From Bryobacteraceae bacterium (lineage in GTDB: Bacteria > Acidobacteriota > Terriglobia > Bryobacterales > Bryobacteraceae), in the NCBI GenBank assembly GCA_026002855.1, contig BPGD01000001.1, positions 1,577,972-1,641,971 on the forward strand: DNA of 64,000 nucleotides, written 5' to 3'. Under the pieces are notes generated by a model. That model had not been told where the DNA came from. It made no database searches and saw only the letters and a list, made by a program, of their open reading frames with translations. How positions within the stretch are numbered: the stretch's first letter is position 1; the number at the start of each line of letters is the position of its first letter. Positions 28,056 to 37,731 of the stretch are shown here, piece after piece. Made by a program: the position numbers and the translations under genes.

Positions 28056-28717
28056 TGTCCGTCTCCTTTCCCCAAGCCGGCGTCCTCGCCGGCCTTCCGG
28101 CGGCCGCCAAACTGCTCGACCAGCATCCAGACGCCGACCGCAATCAGCAGCACCGGCCACCAGCGCAACACTTCCCGCATGGGCAGCAGGCCGAGATTGT
28201 TCAGCAGGAAGATCGCGCCGAGAACGATCAGCAGGATCGGCGTCAGCGGCGAGCGCGCCCCGCTGCGCAGGTCCACGAGGGAGGAGAACTCATCGACGGG
28301 CTCGCCCAGCATGCGGCGTTTTGCCGTGTGGTAGGCCTCGAAGGCCATGTAAAACCAGAAGACAGCCGTCAGCAGCCCGAACAGCGGCTCGAGGCCGTCA
28401 ATCGATCCGCTGCTGGAGATGCTGAGCAGCAGGCCAAGGATCACCACGTGAATGATGCCCTTGGCATACTGGCCGTTGTAGATGGCGCCGACGCCCGGGA
28501 TCATCCCGAGGAAAAACGCCAGCCCCGGCGAGACACCCGGGTTCGGCACGAGCGGCGGGGCCGCCGGGGGCGCCGCTTCGGGTTCCGGCGCGGGCAGATG
28601 CGCCTGACAGTAGATGGTTCCGCGCGCCCAGCGGACTTCGTCTTCCGCGAGCGCCACTCCACAGACGCGGCAATAGGCGGCCACTGGTTTCTGTTGTTGC
28701 GTGTTTTCGGTCGTCAT
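28052..28717 (-). CDS. Zinc-finger, TM2-like and DUF5668 membrane protein
   Basis: 221-residue protein. The N terminus carries a B-box-like finger: Cys16, Cys19, Cys37 and His40 in AYCRVCGVAL...IYCQAHLPAP. After a proline-rich linker come helices typical of small TM2-like proteins (GLAFFLGMIPGVGAIYNGQY; IHVVILGLLLSISSS; LFGLLTAVFWFYMAFEAYH), then a DUF5668-like pair (PLTPILLIVLGAIFLLNNLG and WWPVLLIAVGVWMLVEQFG). It is coupled by ATGA overlaps both to the anti-sigma gene before it and to the 70-residue gene after it. I know no characterised protein with all three parts. Confidence 0.72.
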   Translation of the reverse strand: MTTENTQQQKPVAAYCRVCGVALAEDEVRWARGTIYCQAHLPAPEPEAAPPAAPPLVPNPGVSPGLAFFLGMIPGVGAIYNGQYAKGIIHVVILGLLLSISSSGSIDGLEPLFGLLTAVFWFYMAFEAYHTAKRRMLGEPVDEFSSLVDLRSGARSPLTPILLIVLGAIFLLNNLGLLPMREVLRWWPVLLIAVGVWMLVEQFGGRRKAGEDAGLGKGDGQ

Positions 28718-29364
28718 TTCTTCTTGCTCCCGTCCCCAGGCTGCTCGATCTGCGCGGGCAGGCTCCAGTCCACGGCCTCACCCGCGGCCGGCGCCTTCCC
28801 GGAGGCTCCCGGCGGCTTCTGCTTTGATGGAACCGCCGCGGCGGGCGCGGCAGGCTCCTCGGCCCATTCCTTGAGCGTCTGCTGGATCTCATAGACGAGC
28901 CGCAGACTCTCGTAATATTTTTTGGCCCGGTCCCAGGTGCGCCAGGCCCGGTCTTCCAGCGCCATCCAGACGCGCGCCGGCTCGAGGTCGGTGACGCGAA
29001 GCTGCCGCACCGGCACGCCGGCGAAGCGGGCCAACATGGCGAAGCTGAGAATCGTCATCGCCATGCCCATCGCGAATCGCGGGTGCAGCACCGGTTCAAA
29101 GAACCGCCGGAACCAGCCGTGGCGGTCCGCCACCGGGCGCGCCGCGCCCTGGCGGACCTCAAACAGCAGATGATTGACCAGAGCCGGAGGCGGCTCCACT
29201 TCGGCGGCGCGCTCGATGAAGGCCAGCGCCGTGCGCGAGTCCTCGACCAGCGCCCGGCACGAAGCGCACGAGGCCAGGTGCAGTTCGACGGTGGCCTTTT
29301 CAGCCGCCGACAGCGTGCCGTCGACGTAGTCGCAGATCAGGGCTTCCAGATCGCTGCACCTCAT
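28714..29364 (-). CDS. Anti-sigma factor with zinc-binding ZAS domain
   Basis: 216-residue membrane protein that should hold the co-encoded sigma factor inactive. The N-terminal ZAS motif is H-x3-C-x2-C (HLASCASC, about residues 29-36), with DYVDGTLSAAEKA before it. One membrane helix lies near residues 96-115 (FAMGMAMTILSFAMLARFAG). The outer part is a helical region (RAWRTWDRAKKYYESLRLVYEIQ) and a lysine-rich tail. The ATG at 29364 overlaps the sigma stop as ATGA, the usual sigma/anti-sigma layout. A longer upstream frame runs through the sigma gene and is not real. Confidence 0.88.
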   Translation of the reverse strand: MRCSDLEALICDYVDGTLSAAEKATVELHLASCASCRALVEDSRTALAFIERAAEVEPPPALVNHLLFEVRQGAARPVADRHGWFRRFFEPVLHPRFAMGMAMTILSFAMLARFAGVPVRQLRVTDLEPARVWMALEDRAWRTWDRAKKYYESLRLVYEIQQTLKEWAEEPAAPAAAVPSKQKPPGASGKAPAAGEAVDWSLPAQIEQPGDGSKKK

Positions 29365-30032
29365 GGCACGACCCTCATCTGGCGCAGCAGGCGCGCCAGC
29401 TCGCTGCGGCCGCGGTTCAGCCGCGACTTCACCGTGCCCTCCGGCACGCCCAGCACCTGCGCGATCTCGCGGTACTCCATCCCTTCGATGTCGCGCAGGA
29501 TCACCGTCTCGCGCAGTTCGGGCGAAAGCCGGCCCAGCGCCTTCTGCAACGCCTCGCTGGCCTCGCGGCCGGCCAGTGCTGCGTCCGTCCTTCCTTCCAG
29601 CGCCGTCCGCTCTTCGAGCACCGGCAGGTGCTCTTCGATCGACGCCGTCGCCCGCTCCATCTTCGAGCGGCGGTAATGGTCGATAAGCAGATTGCGCGTC
29701 AGCCGCGCCAGCCAGACGCCGAACGATCCCTCGCCGGCGCGGAAGCTGCGCACGTTGCGGAAGACCTTGAGAAAAACCTCCTGCGTCAGGTCCTGGGCCT
29801 CGCTGTCCCTGCCGGTGAAGCGGTAGCAGATGGAATAGACCCGCCGCGTGTAAGTGCGGACAAGATCTTCCCACGCGCTCTCGTCGCCGTTCAGGCAGCG
29901 CGCCACCAGTTCGGTTTCAGCATCCACGTCCAGCACCTGGCTGCCGCTCCCGCTCCGGTCGGCCGCCCGAAGCGGCGCCATTGCCGCAGCGCCTGCTGCC
30001 ATGCCGTCCCAGAGCTGCGTGCCCGCTGCCAT
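29361..30032 (-). CDS. ECF-type RNA polymerase sigma factor
   Basis: 223-residue extracytoplasmic-function sigma factor (group 4). Region 2 is at about residues 45-115 (YTRRVYSICYRFTGRDSEAQDLTQEVFLKVFRN, ARLTRNLLIDHYRRSK) and region 4 at about 165-215 (LSPELRETVILRDIEGMEYREIAQVLGVPEGTVKSRL). The start at 30032 has GAGGGA 8 bases upstream; a GTG at 30074 in the same frame lacks such a site. The first 40 residues are an unconserved extension. It heads the operon sigma / ZAS anti-sigma / three membrane proteins. The target promoters are unknown; autoregulation is likely but I found no clear ECF motif upstream. Confidence 0.9.
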   Translation of the reverse strand: MAAGTQLWDGMAAGAAAMAPLRAADRSGSGSQVLDVDAETELVARCLNGDESAWEDLVRTYTRRVYSICYRFTGRDSEAQDLTQEVFLKVFRNVRSFRAGEGSFGVWLARLTRNLLIDHYRRSKMERATASIEEHLPVLEERTALEGRTDAALAGREASEALQKALGRLSPELRETVILRDIEGMEYREIAQVLGVPEGTVKSRLNRGRSELARLLRQMRVVP

Positions 30033-30209
30033 GCCTATAAGTCCCTCGCCGGGGGGCGCCGGGCCGTCCCGCACCGGCTGCTCCGCGCGCCGGCTTCCAG
30101 TCTTTACAACGAGGGATTATCATGAAAAGTTCGATCCGTCCGCGGGCAGACGGAGCCGGCTTCCATTGTAGTTGAACGAACCGGTTCCGGCATCCAACGC
30201 GGACAAGCT

Positions 30210-31286
30210 GTGCAGGAGACGCTGCTGAAAGCCGCCCGTACCGACGCCCGGCCTGGCCGCCGTGGCCTTTGGATCGCCTCGCTCCTGCTGCTGGCGGCGA
30301 CCGCATTCCTCATCTACCGGGGCCGCCAGGCCGGCTTCGACCTTGAAGATTTCCTGCGCTCGGTGCGAAGCGTGCGCTGGGGCTGGATTGCGGCCGCGTG
30401 GGCCGCCGGGGTGCTCACCTACGTGGGCCGCACCGCCCGGTGGATGGTGATGCTGCGCCCGCTGGCCCCCACAGCCCGGTTCCGCGACGTGCTCTCGTCG
30501 ACGCTCATCGGTTTCACCGCAGTCTTCCTGTTTGGACGCCCCGGGGAACTGGTGCGGCCCTGGCTGATCGCCCGCGCGGCAGGCGTTTCATTCCCCTCGC
30601 AGCTGGCCGCCTGGCTGCTGGAACGCGTCTATGACACCCTGCTCGTGCTCGCTTTCTTCGGCTACGCCCTGGCGTCTTCCATCCAGGTTCACCGCTCGGC
30701 CGGGCCGGAGCTCCGCTGGGTCATCGCCCAGGGCGGCTGGATCATCGGGGGCCTGGCGCTTCTGTGCCTGGCGGCACTGGTCCTGCTCCAGTACTGGGCG
30801 CCCCGCTTTGAGCAGCGCATCGTCGATGCGCTCGGATTCCTTCAGGCTCATCACCACGAGCGGGCCTCGCGGCTGGTTCGGGCCGCCCTCGATGGCGTCC
30901 GCGCCGCCCGGTCCGGCCGCGCCATTGTCCAGCTCCTCTTCTGGAGCGCTCTTGAATGGGCGGTGATCTACGCCTGCTTCCACTTCGCCTTCCTGGCGTT
31001 TCCGGAAACCGCGGGCCTGACGCCCGCCCAGGTGCTTGCCTACATCGGATTCGTCGGCATCGGCAGCATCATCCAGATTCCGGGGCTCGGCGGAGGCTTC
31101 CAGGTCGCTTCCATCCTCATCACGACCGAGCTGTTCCAGGTCCCCATTGAAACCGCCACCAGCCTGGCCATGCTGAATTGGATCATCGCCCTGGCCGGGG
31201 CGGTTCCCTTCGGCCTGGCGCTCGCCGTCCGCGAGGGTCTCCGATGGGGGCAGCTGTCCGCCATAGAAAGCGAGGCATTGCCATGA
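30210..31286 (+). CDS. Lysylphosphatidylglycerol-synthase-like flippase-domain membrane protein
   Basis: 358-residue polytopic membrane protein of the UPF0104/AglD family, homologous to the membrane half of MprF-type synthases. About eight hydrophobic helices are visible, and the family motifs FGRPGELVRPWLIAR (about 109-123), AAWLLERVYDTLLVLAFF (about 132-149) and the helix IGSIIQIPGLGGGFQVAS are present. It probably flips or transports a lipid-linked polar molecule; no synthase half is fused. It starts with GTG at 30210 and no strong ribosome site is visible. The stop overlaps the nrdR ATG (ATGA), so nrdR may be translated from this transcript. Confidence 0.83.
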   Translation: MQETLLKAARTDARPGRRGLWIASLLLLAATAFLIYRGRQAGFDLEDFLRSVRSVRWGWIAAAWAAGVLTYVGRTARWMVMLRPLAPTARFRDVLSSTLIGFTAVFLFGRPGELVRPWLIARAAGVSFPSQLAAWLLERVYDTLLVLAFFGYALASSIQVHRSAGPELRWVIAQGGWIIGGLALLCLAALVLLQYWAPRFEQRIVDALGFLQAHHHERASRLVRAALDGVRAARSGRAIVQLLFWSALEWAVIYACFHFAFLAFPETAGLTPAQVLAYIGFVGIGSIIQIPGLGGGFQVASILITTELFQVPIETATSLAMLNWIIALAGAVPFGLALAVREGLRWGQLSAIESEALP

Positions 31287-31744
31287 ACTGTCCGTTTTGC
31301 GGCCACAATGAGGACCGCGTGATCGACTCCCGCGAGAGCAAGGAGGGGGATGTCATTCGCCGCCGTCGGGAGTGTCTCCAGTGCGGCCGCCGATTTACTA
31401 CATATGAGAGAATTGATGAAGTCCCCTACATGGTAGTGAAGAAGGACGGCCGCCGGGAGAAGTTTGACCGTCAGAAGGTATTGAACGGCCTGCTCAAAGC
31501 GTGCGAGAAACGGCCCGTTCCGATGTCGAAGCTGGCGGAAATTGTCGATGAGGTGGAAGGGGTCCTGGCGGACAAGCCGGATCGGGAGATTTCTACTTCA
31601 GAAATAGGAGAGCTGCTGATGCAGCGCCTGCTGGCGCTGGACAAGATCGCCTATGTGCGGTTCGCGTCCGTCTACCGCGACTTCCAGGACGTGGAGGCTT
31701 TCTTCAGCGAGCTCAAAGAGTTGATCAAAAAGAAGCGTGGCTGA
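31283..31744 (+). CDS. nrdR: Transcriptional repressor NrdR
   Basis: 153-residue repressor of ribonucleotide reductase genes. The N-terminal zinc ribbon uses Cys3, Cys6, Cys31 and Cys34 (MNCPFCGHNEDRVIDSRES; ECLQCGRRFTTYE), and the ATP-cone follows (VVKKDGRREKFDRQKVLNGL). Length and motif order are typical for the family. The start is fixed by the ATGA overlap with the flippase gene; a longer frame begins inside that gene. No NrdR box pair or reductase gene is visible in the window, so its targets are elsewhere. Confidence 0.95.
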   Translation: MNCPFCGHNEDRVIDSRESKEGDVIRRRRECLQCGRRFTTYERIDEVPYMVVKKDGRREKFDRQKVLNGLLKACEKRPVPMSKLAEIVDEVEGVLADKPDREISTSEIGELLMQRLLALDKIAYVRFASVYRDFQDVEAFFSELKELIKKKRG

Positions 31745-31828
31745 TAATACACACCGGGCGGCATCAGGGATACTGGGGACGGGATCCTGTAACGAATTCC
31801 CGTCTCGAACATCCATATCAGTGGGAGC

Positions 31829-31857
31829 TTAACAAGATCGCAATTTCGTGCTATGCT
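31829..31857 (+). promoter_or_regulatory. Promoter upstream of rpoD
   Basis: TTAACA (31829-31834), 17-base spacer, TATGCT (31852-31857). It lies after the nrdR stop and would start a transcript near 31864, about 240 bases before the rpoD ATG. Confidence 0.6.
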
Positions 31858-32104
31858 GATTCGGAGCGTCTTCTCATCCGCCGCCAATACGAGCATACCG
31901 GAAAGGGCGGGGGCGAGTGTGCGCCCCGCCGCAACACACAGAAGCGGAGCTGTGTAGACGCCCGAACCAGGAGTGGGCCGGTTCGCCAGGCAGGAGGCCG
32001 AAGGCCGCACGGACATCCGAATGGCGGCCTTCGCGAAGGATGGCCAGGCGAGCGGGCGTTTATCATCAACGAGATAGCTTTTTCGGATCCGGGCAGGGAA
32101 GCTC
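31858..32104 (+). other. Long structured leader of rpoD (possible regulatory RNA)
   Basis: The 360 bases between nrdR and rpoD contain no plausible gene. Downstream of the promoter three stem-loops follow each other: a G/C-rich hairpin 31906-31915 with 31922-31930 (one bulge); ACACAG (31936-31941) with CTGTGT (31950-31955); and a perfect 10-bp stem 31999-32008 with 32024-32033, whose 15-base loop contains a smaller CGGA/TCCG hairpin. AGGGA before the ATG is the ribosome site. This may be a cis-regulatory leader or a separate small RNA; I do not recognise a known riboswitch. Confidence 0.45.
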
Positions 32105-33673
<1,569 letters not shown>

Positions 33674-33694
33674 CCGGCGGGGCAACCTCCGTGC

Positions 33695-33726
33695 GGCCCG
33701 CTTCCGCCCGAGGGCGGAGGCGGGCC
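33695..33726 (+). terminator. Intrinsic terminator after rpoD
   Basis: A 15-bp G/C-rich stem with one G-U pair (33695-33709 with 33712-33726), then TTGCCTTTTTC. It lies between the convergent rpoD and bshA genes; the T-run is on the rpoD side. Confidence 0.82.
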
Positions 33727-33736
33727 GTTGCCTTTT

Positions 33737-34867
33737 TCAGGCTGCGTCGAGCACTTCCCGGTAATACGCCTCGTAGCGTGGAATGATGATCGACGTGCAG
33801 AAGCGTTCCTCGGCGGTGGTGCGCGCGGCCCAGCGCATCCGCATGTAGAGGTCGCGGTCGGCGAGCAGCTCCACCACGCGCGCCGCCTGGGCGTCGATGT
33901 CGCCGGGCGGCTCGAGGAACCCGTCTCTGCCGTGAGTGATGAGTTCCGGCACGCCGCCCACGCGAGTCGCCACCGGCACCACGCCGCAGGCCATCGCCTC
34001 CAGCGCCGCCAGGCCGAACGACTCCATCTCGGAAGGCAGCAGCAGAACGTCGCACTGGGGAATCAGCCGTTCGATGTGGTCCTGCTTGCCGAGGAAGCGC
34101 ACGTGCTCGTGGACGCCGAGTTCGAAGGCGAGCCGCTCGGCGGCGCCGCGGTCCGGCCCGTCGCCCGCCATCCAGAGTTCGCAATCCACGGTCCCGCGCA
34201 CCCGGGCGAGGATCCGCACGCAGTCCGGCGCGCGCTTCACCGGCCGGAAGTTGGAGATGTGCAGCAGCCGCGGCCGGCCCTCGTGCGGCGTGCGCGGCGG
34301 GCGGTAGAGATCGCAGTTCACGAAGTTGTAGATCACGCGGACGTCCCGCTCGACGCCGAGCGCCTGGCGCGTCTCGCGGCGCAGATATTCACTGATGGCG
34401 GTGACGCCGTCAGACTGCTCGATGGTGAAGCGCGTGATCGGAAGATACGAGCGGTCGCTGCCCACCAGCGTGATGTCGGTGCCGTGGAGGGTGGTGACAT
34501 AGGGCAGGCGGCGCCTGTCGGCCATCATCGCCCGCGCCAGATAGGCCGAGGCCGCGTGCGGGATGGCGTAGTGGACGTGCAGCAGGTCCAGGCGCTGCCA
34601 CTCGGCGATCTCCACCATGCGCGAAGCCAGCGCCAGGTCATACGGCGGGTACTGGAACAGCGGATAGGTGGCGACTTCCACCTCGTGATAGGAAATGCGG
34701 GGCAGGCCCGGATCGAGGCGGATCGGGTTGGCGTAGGTGATGAAGTGCACCTCGTAGCCGCGCGCGGCCAGCTCCATGCCCAGCTCGGTGGCAACAATGC
34801 CCGAGCCGCCGTAGGTGGGGTAGCAGGTGATGCCGATCCGAAGGGGGCGCGCCCCGGAAGGGCTCAT
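33737..34867 (-). CDS. bshA: N-acetyl-alpha-D-glucosaminyl L-malate synthase BshA
   Basis: 376-residue GT4 glycosyltransferase that joins UDP-GlcNAc to L-malate, the first step of bacillithiol synthesis. Family blocks: GITCYPTYGGSGIVATELGM (about 12-31), HVHYAIPHAASAYLA (about 97-111), TTLHGTDITLVGSD, NFVNCDLYRP, and the donor-site segment SEMESFGLAALEAMACGVVP (about 285-304) with the ExFGxxxxE motif. Length is usual for BshA. It shares ATGA with the DUF6807 gene before it and is the last gene of that cluster. BshB and BshC are not adjacent; the PIG-L protein at 60477-62990 is too large and looks exported, so it is probably not BshB. Confidence 0.92.
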   Translation of the reverse strand: MSPSGARPLRIGITCYPTYGGSGIVATELGMELAARGYEVHFITYANPIRLDPGLPRISYHEVEVATYPLFQYPPYDLALASRMVEIAEWQRLDLLHVHYAIPHAASAYLARAMMADRRRLPYVTTLHGTDITLVGSDRSYLPITRFTIEQSDGVTAISEYLRRETRQALGVERDVRVIYNFVNCDLYRPPRTPHEGRPRLLHISNFRPVKRAPDCVRILARVRGTVDCELWMAGDGPDRGAAERLAFELGVHEHVRFLGKQDHIERLIPQCDVLLLPSEMESFGLAALEAMACGVVPVATRVGGVPELITHGRDGFLEPPGDIDAQAARVVELLADRDLYMRMRWAARTTAEERFCTSIIIPRYEAYYREVLDAA

Positions 34868-35805
34868 CGCAATTTCTTCCTGGAAAACTCCTCGTACAGC
34901 TTGCCGACACCTGCCGACTCGGTGTCTCCCGGATGAATCACCACGCGGTAGATGAAGCGGATGCTCTTTCCGGGCTCGAGCGCGTAGCTGCCGTCCTTCG
35001 TTTTGTCGTTGAAGAAATCGTGGAGGCCGAAGACATTGGCCGCGAACAGCCCGTAATCACGGGCATGCCAGTAGGTGGGGTGGCGGAAGCTCTGCGGGTG
35101 GTCGAAGATGGCGACGCCCAGTTTTTCGCCCTCGAGAGTGCCGCTGTAGTCGACCCACGGCGAGGCCTTGCCCCAGACCTCGCGCATTCCGCTCTTGCCC
35201 TCGGCGTTGATCATGCGGCCCGTGCCGCCGCGCTCGCGCATCTCGTCGCGGAGCCGGATGGCGAAGAAGCCTTCCTTGGTGTCGCCGAAGACGGCCTTCT
35301 TCACCGCGGTCAGCTTCGCGTCGAAATCGAGGATGCGCATCGTGGGGTGGGAGAAAAACGTCATCGTCCGGTCTTCGCGCAGCACCGTCTCGCCCGTATC
35401 GTCCACCCAGAGGAACGTGGCGCGGAGGACGCCCTCCCGGTTGCCGCCCTTCGCCTCATGGATCTTTTCGACCCGGACGACTCCCTTGCGCCCCTTGCTG
35501 CCAGGCTCGTTCGCCCAGTAATCCACCTGATTCACGTCTCCATGTGTGAACCACAGTCCGCGGTGATGCGGATGGTCGCGCGTTTCGCCCTCCACTCTTT
35601 CCATCGGGAAGCGGCGTGTGACGATGATGCCCGAGGCGGTGCGCAGCGGCGCCAGATAGGGCTTTGGCGCCGTGGACTCGTAGTGCAGCGCGCCGAATGG
35701 TTTGCCGTCGATGGTGATCTCAATGCTGTCGGGGTTCTGCTGGAAGCGCACCTGTGCGGCCAGCGGCAGGCACGCGAGAAGAAGAACGGGAACTGCCGGT
35801 TTCAT
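34864..35805 (-). CDS. Secreted DUF6807 (PmoA-like) family protein
   Basis: 313-residue protein with a signal peptide (MKPAVPVLLLACLPLAAQ). The body has the motifs of the DUF6807/PmoA-like family often found in planctomycetes and acidobacteria: DHPHHRGLWFTHGDVNQVDYW (about 95-115; several His), HPQSFRHPTYWHARDYGLFAANVFG, and a C-terminal IRFIYRVVIHPGD. The many conserved histidines suggest metal or sugar binding, but no activity is established. The ATG at 35805 shares ATGA with the hydantoinase stop; a longer upstream frame lies inside that gene. Probably periplasmic or secreted. Confidence 0.8.
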   Translation of the reverse strand: MKPAVPVLLLACLPLAAQVRFQQNPDSIEITIDGKPFGALHYESTAPKPYLAPLRTASGIIVTRRFPMERVEGETRDHPHHRGLWFTHGDVNQVDYWANEPGSKGRKGVVRVEKIHEAKGGNREGVLRATFLWVDDTGETVLREDRTMTFFSHPTMRILDFDAKLTAVKKAVFGDTKEGFFAIRLRDEMRERGGTGRMINAEGKSGMREVWGKASPWVDYSGTLEGEKLGVAIFDHPQSFRHPTYWHARDYGLFAANVFGLHDFFNDKTKDGSYALEPGKSIRFIYRVVIHPGDTESAGVGKLYEEFSRKKLR

Positions 35806-37715
35806 CGCTTCCAGTGAATCACAACGGCTCCGGCCGGATCCAGCCGGAAGCGCCAGCCGGGTGGCACCAGCGTCGTGGAACCCGGGTCCAGAACCAGCGC
35901 CGGCCCGTCCGCCCAGCGCGGACTGACGCATTCGCGCGGCAACGCCGGCATGTCCATCCACTGGCCGGCGGCGTGCACGCGCCGTTTCTCCACGCGGCTC
36001 CGGCCGCGCCGGGCCGGGGCGCGCAGCTCGGGCGCAGGCACGGGCTCAATGGCGCGGACGCGGATCTGCACGACCTCGACGGGGCGCGACGGGTTCGCAT
36101 ATCCGTAGCGGCGCTGGTGCGCCTCATGAAACGGACGGGCTGGATCGCGCGGCTCCCAGGCCACCGTGAGCTCGTAGCTCTGGCCGCGGTAACGCATGTC
36201 GGCGCTGCGCGCGAGCTGAGCCTGCGGCGACTGGCGACGCGCGCGTTCTTCCAGTTCGCGGAAGCGCGCCTCGATGTCGCGCTCGCCGAGGACGCTGGCC
36301 GAGAGGTCGCGCAGGCGCGCGGCGGCCAGCATTCCCAGCGCGGACAGCGCGCCGGCATAGTCCGGAACGAGCACCGTCCGGATGCCGAGTTGTTCGGCCA
36401 GTTCGCAGGCGTGCAGGCCGCCGCAACCACCGAAGGCCACCAGGGCGAAGGCGCGCGGATCGACGCCGCGCTCGATGCTCACCACGCGGATGGCGCGCGC
36501 CATCGTGGCATTGGCCACGTGCAGGATGCCCGCCGCCGCCTCTTCCAGCGCGACGCCCAGCCGCCGTGCGATGGCGCCGACGGCCCGCTCCGAGCGTTCC
36601 GGATCCATGGGCACCGTGCCTCCGGCCAACTGGCCGGCGCGGATCCGCCCGAGCACGACGTGCGCGTCGGTCACCGTCGGCAGCATCGCGCGGCCGTAGC
36701 AGGCCGGGCCGGGATCGGCGCCCGCGCTCTCGGGCCCGACGCGCAGCAGGCCGCCGGCGTCGACGCGCGCAATCGAGCCGCCGCCCGCGCCCACGGTGTG
36801 GATTTCGAGCATCGGCACGCGGATCGGGAAGCCGTCCACGGTGCCTTCCACGGTTTCGCGCGGCTCGCCGTCGCACAGGCTGACGTCGGTGGACGTACCG
36901 CCCATGTCGAAGCCGATGATTTTCCATAAGCCGGAGGCGCGGGCCGCGGCCGCCGCGCCGCGCACGCCGCCCGCCGGGCCGGAAAGGATGGTGCGCACGG
37001 CGAAGCGGCCCGCTTCGGCGGCGGTCAGCAGGCCGCCATTGGACTGCATCACCCAGAGCCGGCCCGGCATCCGCTTTTCGAGCGCCAACAGATACCGGCT
37101 CATCAGCGGGCCGACATAGGCGTTCAGCGCCGTCGTGGAAGCCCGCTCATATTCGCGAAATTCGGGAGAAATTTCGCACGAAATCGAGAGAAAAAACCCG
37201 CGGCCCAGGGCGCGTGCGATCCTGCGCTCATGCACGGGATTGCGGTAGGCGTGGAGACAGCAGATGGCGACACTCTCCGCGCCTGCCTCCACGAGCCGGG
37301 CCCGCAGGGCGCGCAGCTCTTCGGGCGCGAGCCGCTGCTCGATGGTTCCGTCGGCCAGGATCCGCTCGTGCACGCCAAAGCACAGCCGGCGCGGGATGAG
37401 CAGCCGCTTCGGACCCGGCGCCAAGTCGTAGAGTTTTTCGCGGCACTGCCGGCCGATTTCGAGCAGGTCTTCGAAGCCGGCGGTGGTGACGAACGCCGTC
37501 CGCGCGCCCTTCCGTTCAAGGAAGGCATTCGTTGCCACGGTGGAGCCGTGGATCACCTCGCCGGCGCCTTCCGCGCCGATCCGGCGCAGCCCCTCGAGGA
37601 TCACCTCATGCGGCGCGGCCGGGCGAGAGCGCAGCTTGAACGATTCGAGCTCGCCGTCGGACCGCTGCACCACAAAATCGGTGAATGTTCCGCCCGTATC
37701 GATGCCGATGCGCAT
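35802..37715 (-). CDS. Hydantoinase/oxoprolinase A-type protein
   Basis: 637-residue HyuA/oxoprolinase-alpha family protein. The N-terminal ASKHA-type motif is DTGGTFTDFVV (residues 6-16). HGSTVATNAFLERKG (about 55-69), SNGGLLTAAEAGRFAVRTI, GFDMGGTSTDVSL (about 265-277) and GGCGGLHACELAEQLGI complete the ATPase-like fold. Family members open hydantoins, 5-oxoproline or acetone-related substrates with ATP, usually with a HyuB partner. No hyuB gene is adjacent, so it is an orphan subunit. Gap to the GDPD gene upstream is 16 bases. Substrate is unknown. Confidence 0.85.
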   Translation of the reverse strand: MRIGIDTGGTFTDFVVQRSDGELESFKLRSRPAAPHEVILEGLRRIGAEGAGEVIHGSTVATNAFLERKGARTAFVTTAGFEDLLEIGRQCREKLYDLAPGPKRLLIPRRLCFGVHERILADGTIEQRLAPEELRALRARLVEAGAESVAICCLHAYRNPVHERRIARALGRGFFLSISCEISPEFREYERASTTALNAYVGPLMSRYLLALEKRMPGRLWVMQSNGGLLTAAEAGRFAVRTILSGPAGGVRGAAAAARASGLWKIIGFDMGGTSTDVSLCDGEPRETVEGTVDGFPIRVPMLEIHTVGAGGGSIARVDAGGLLRVGPESAGADPGPACYGRAMLPTVTDAHVVLGRIRAGQLAGGTVPMDPERSERAVGAIARRLGVALEEAAAGILHVANATMARAIRVVSIERGVDPRAFALVAFGGCGGLHACELAEQLGIRTVLVPDYAGALSALGMLAAARLRDLSASVLGERDIEARFRELEERARRQSPQAQLARSADMRYRGQSYELTVAWEPRDPARPFHEAHQRRYGYANPSRPVEVVQIRVRAIEPVPAPELRAPARRGRSRVEKRRVHAAGQWMDMPALPRECVSPRWADGPALVLDPGSTTLVPPGWRFRLDPAGAVVIHWKR

Positions 37716-37731
37716 GGCGGCCCTGCGGTCC

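Noticed and set aside
30172-30187. Promoter TTGAAC and palindrome GAACCGGTTC before the flippase gene
   Set aside because: No -10 box at the right distance on the plus strand and no ECF-type motif pair on the minus strand; the palindrome alone is too little.
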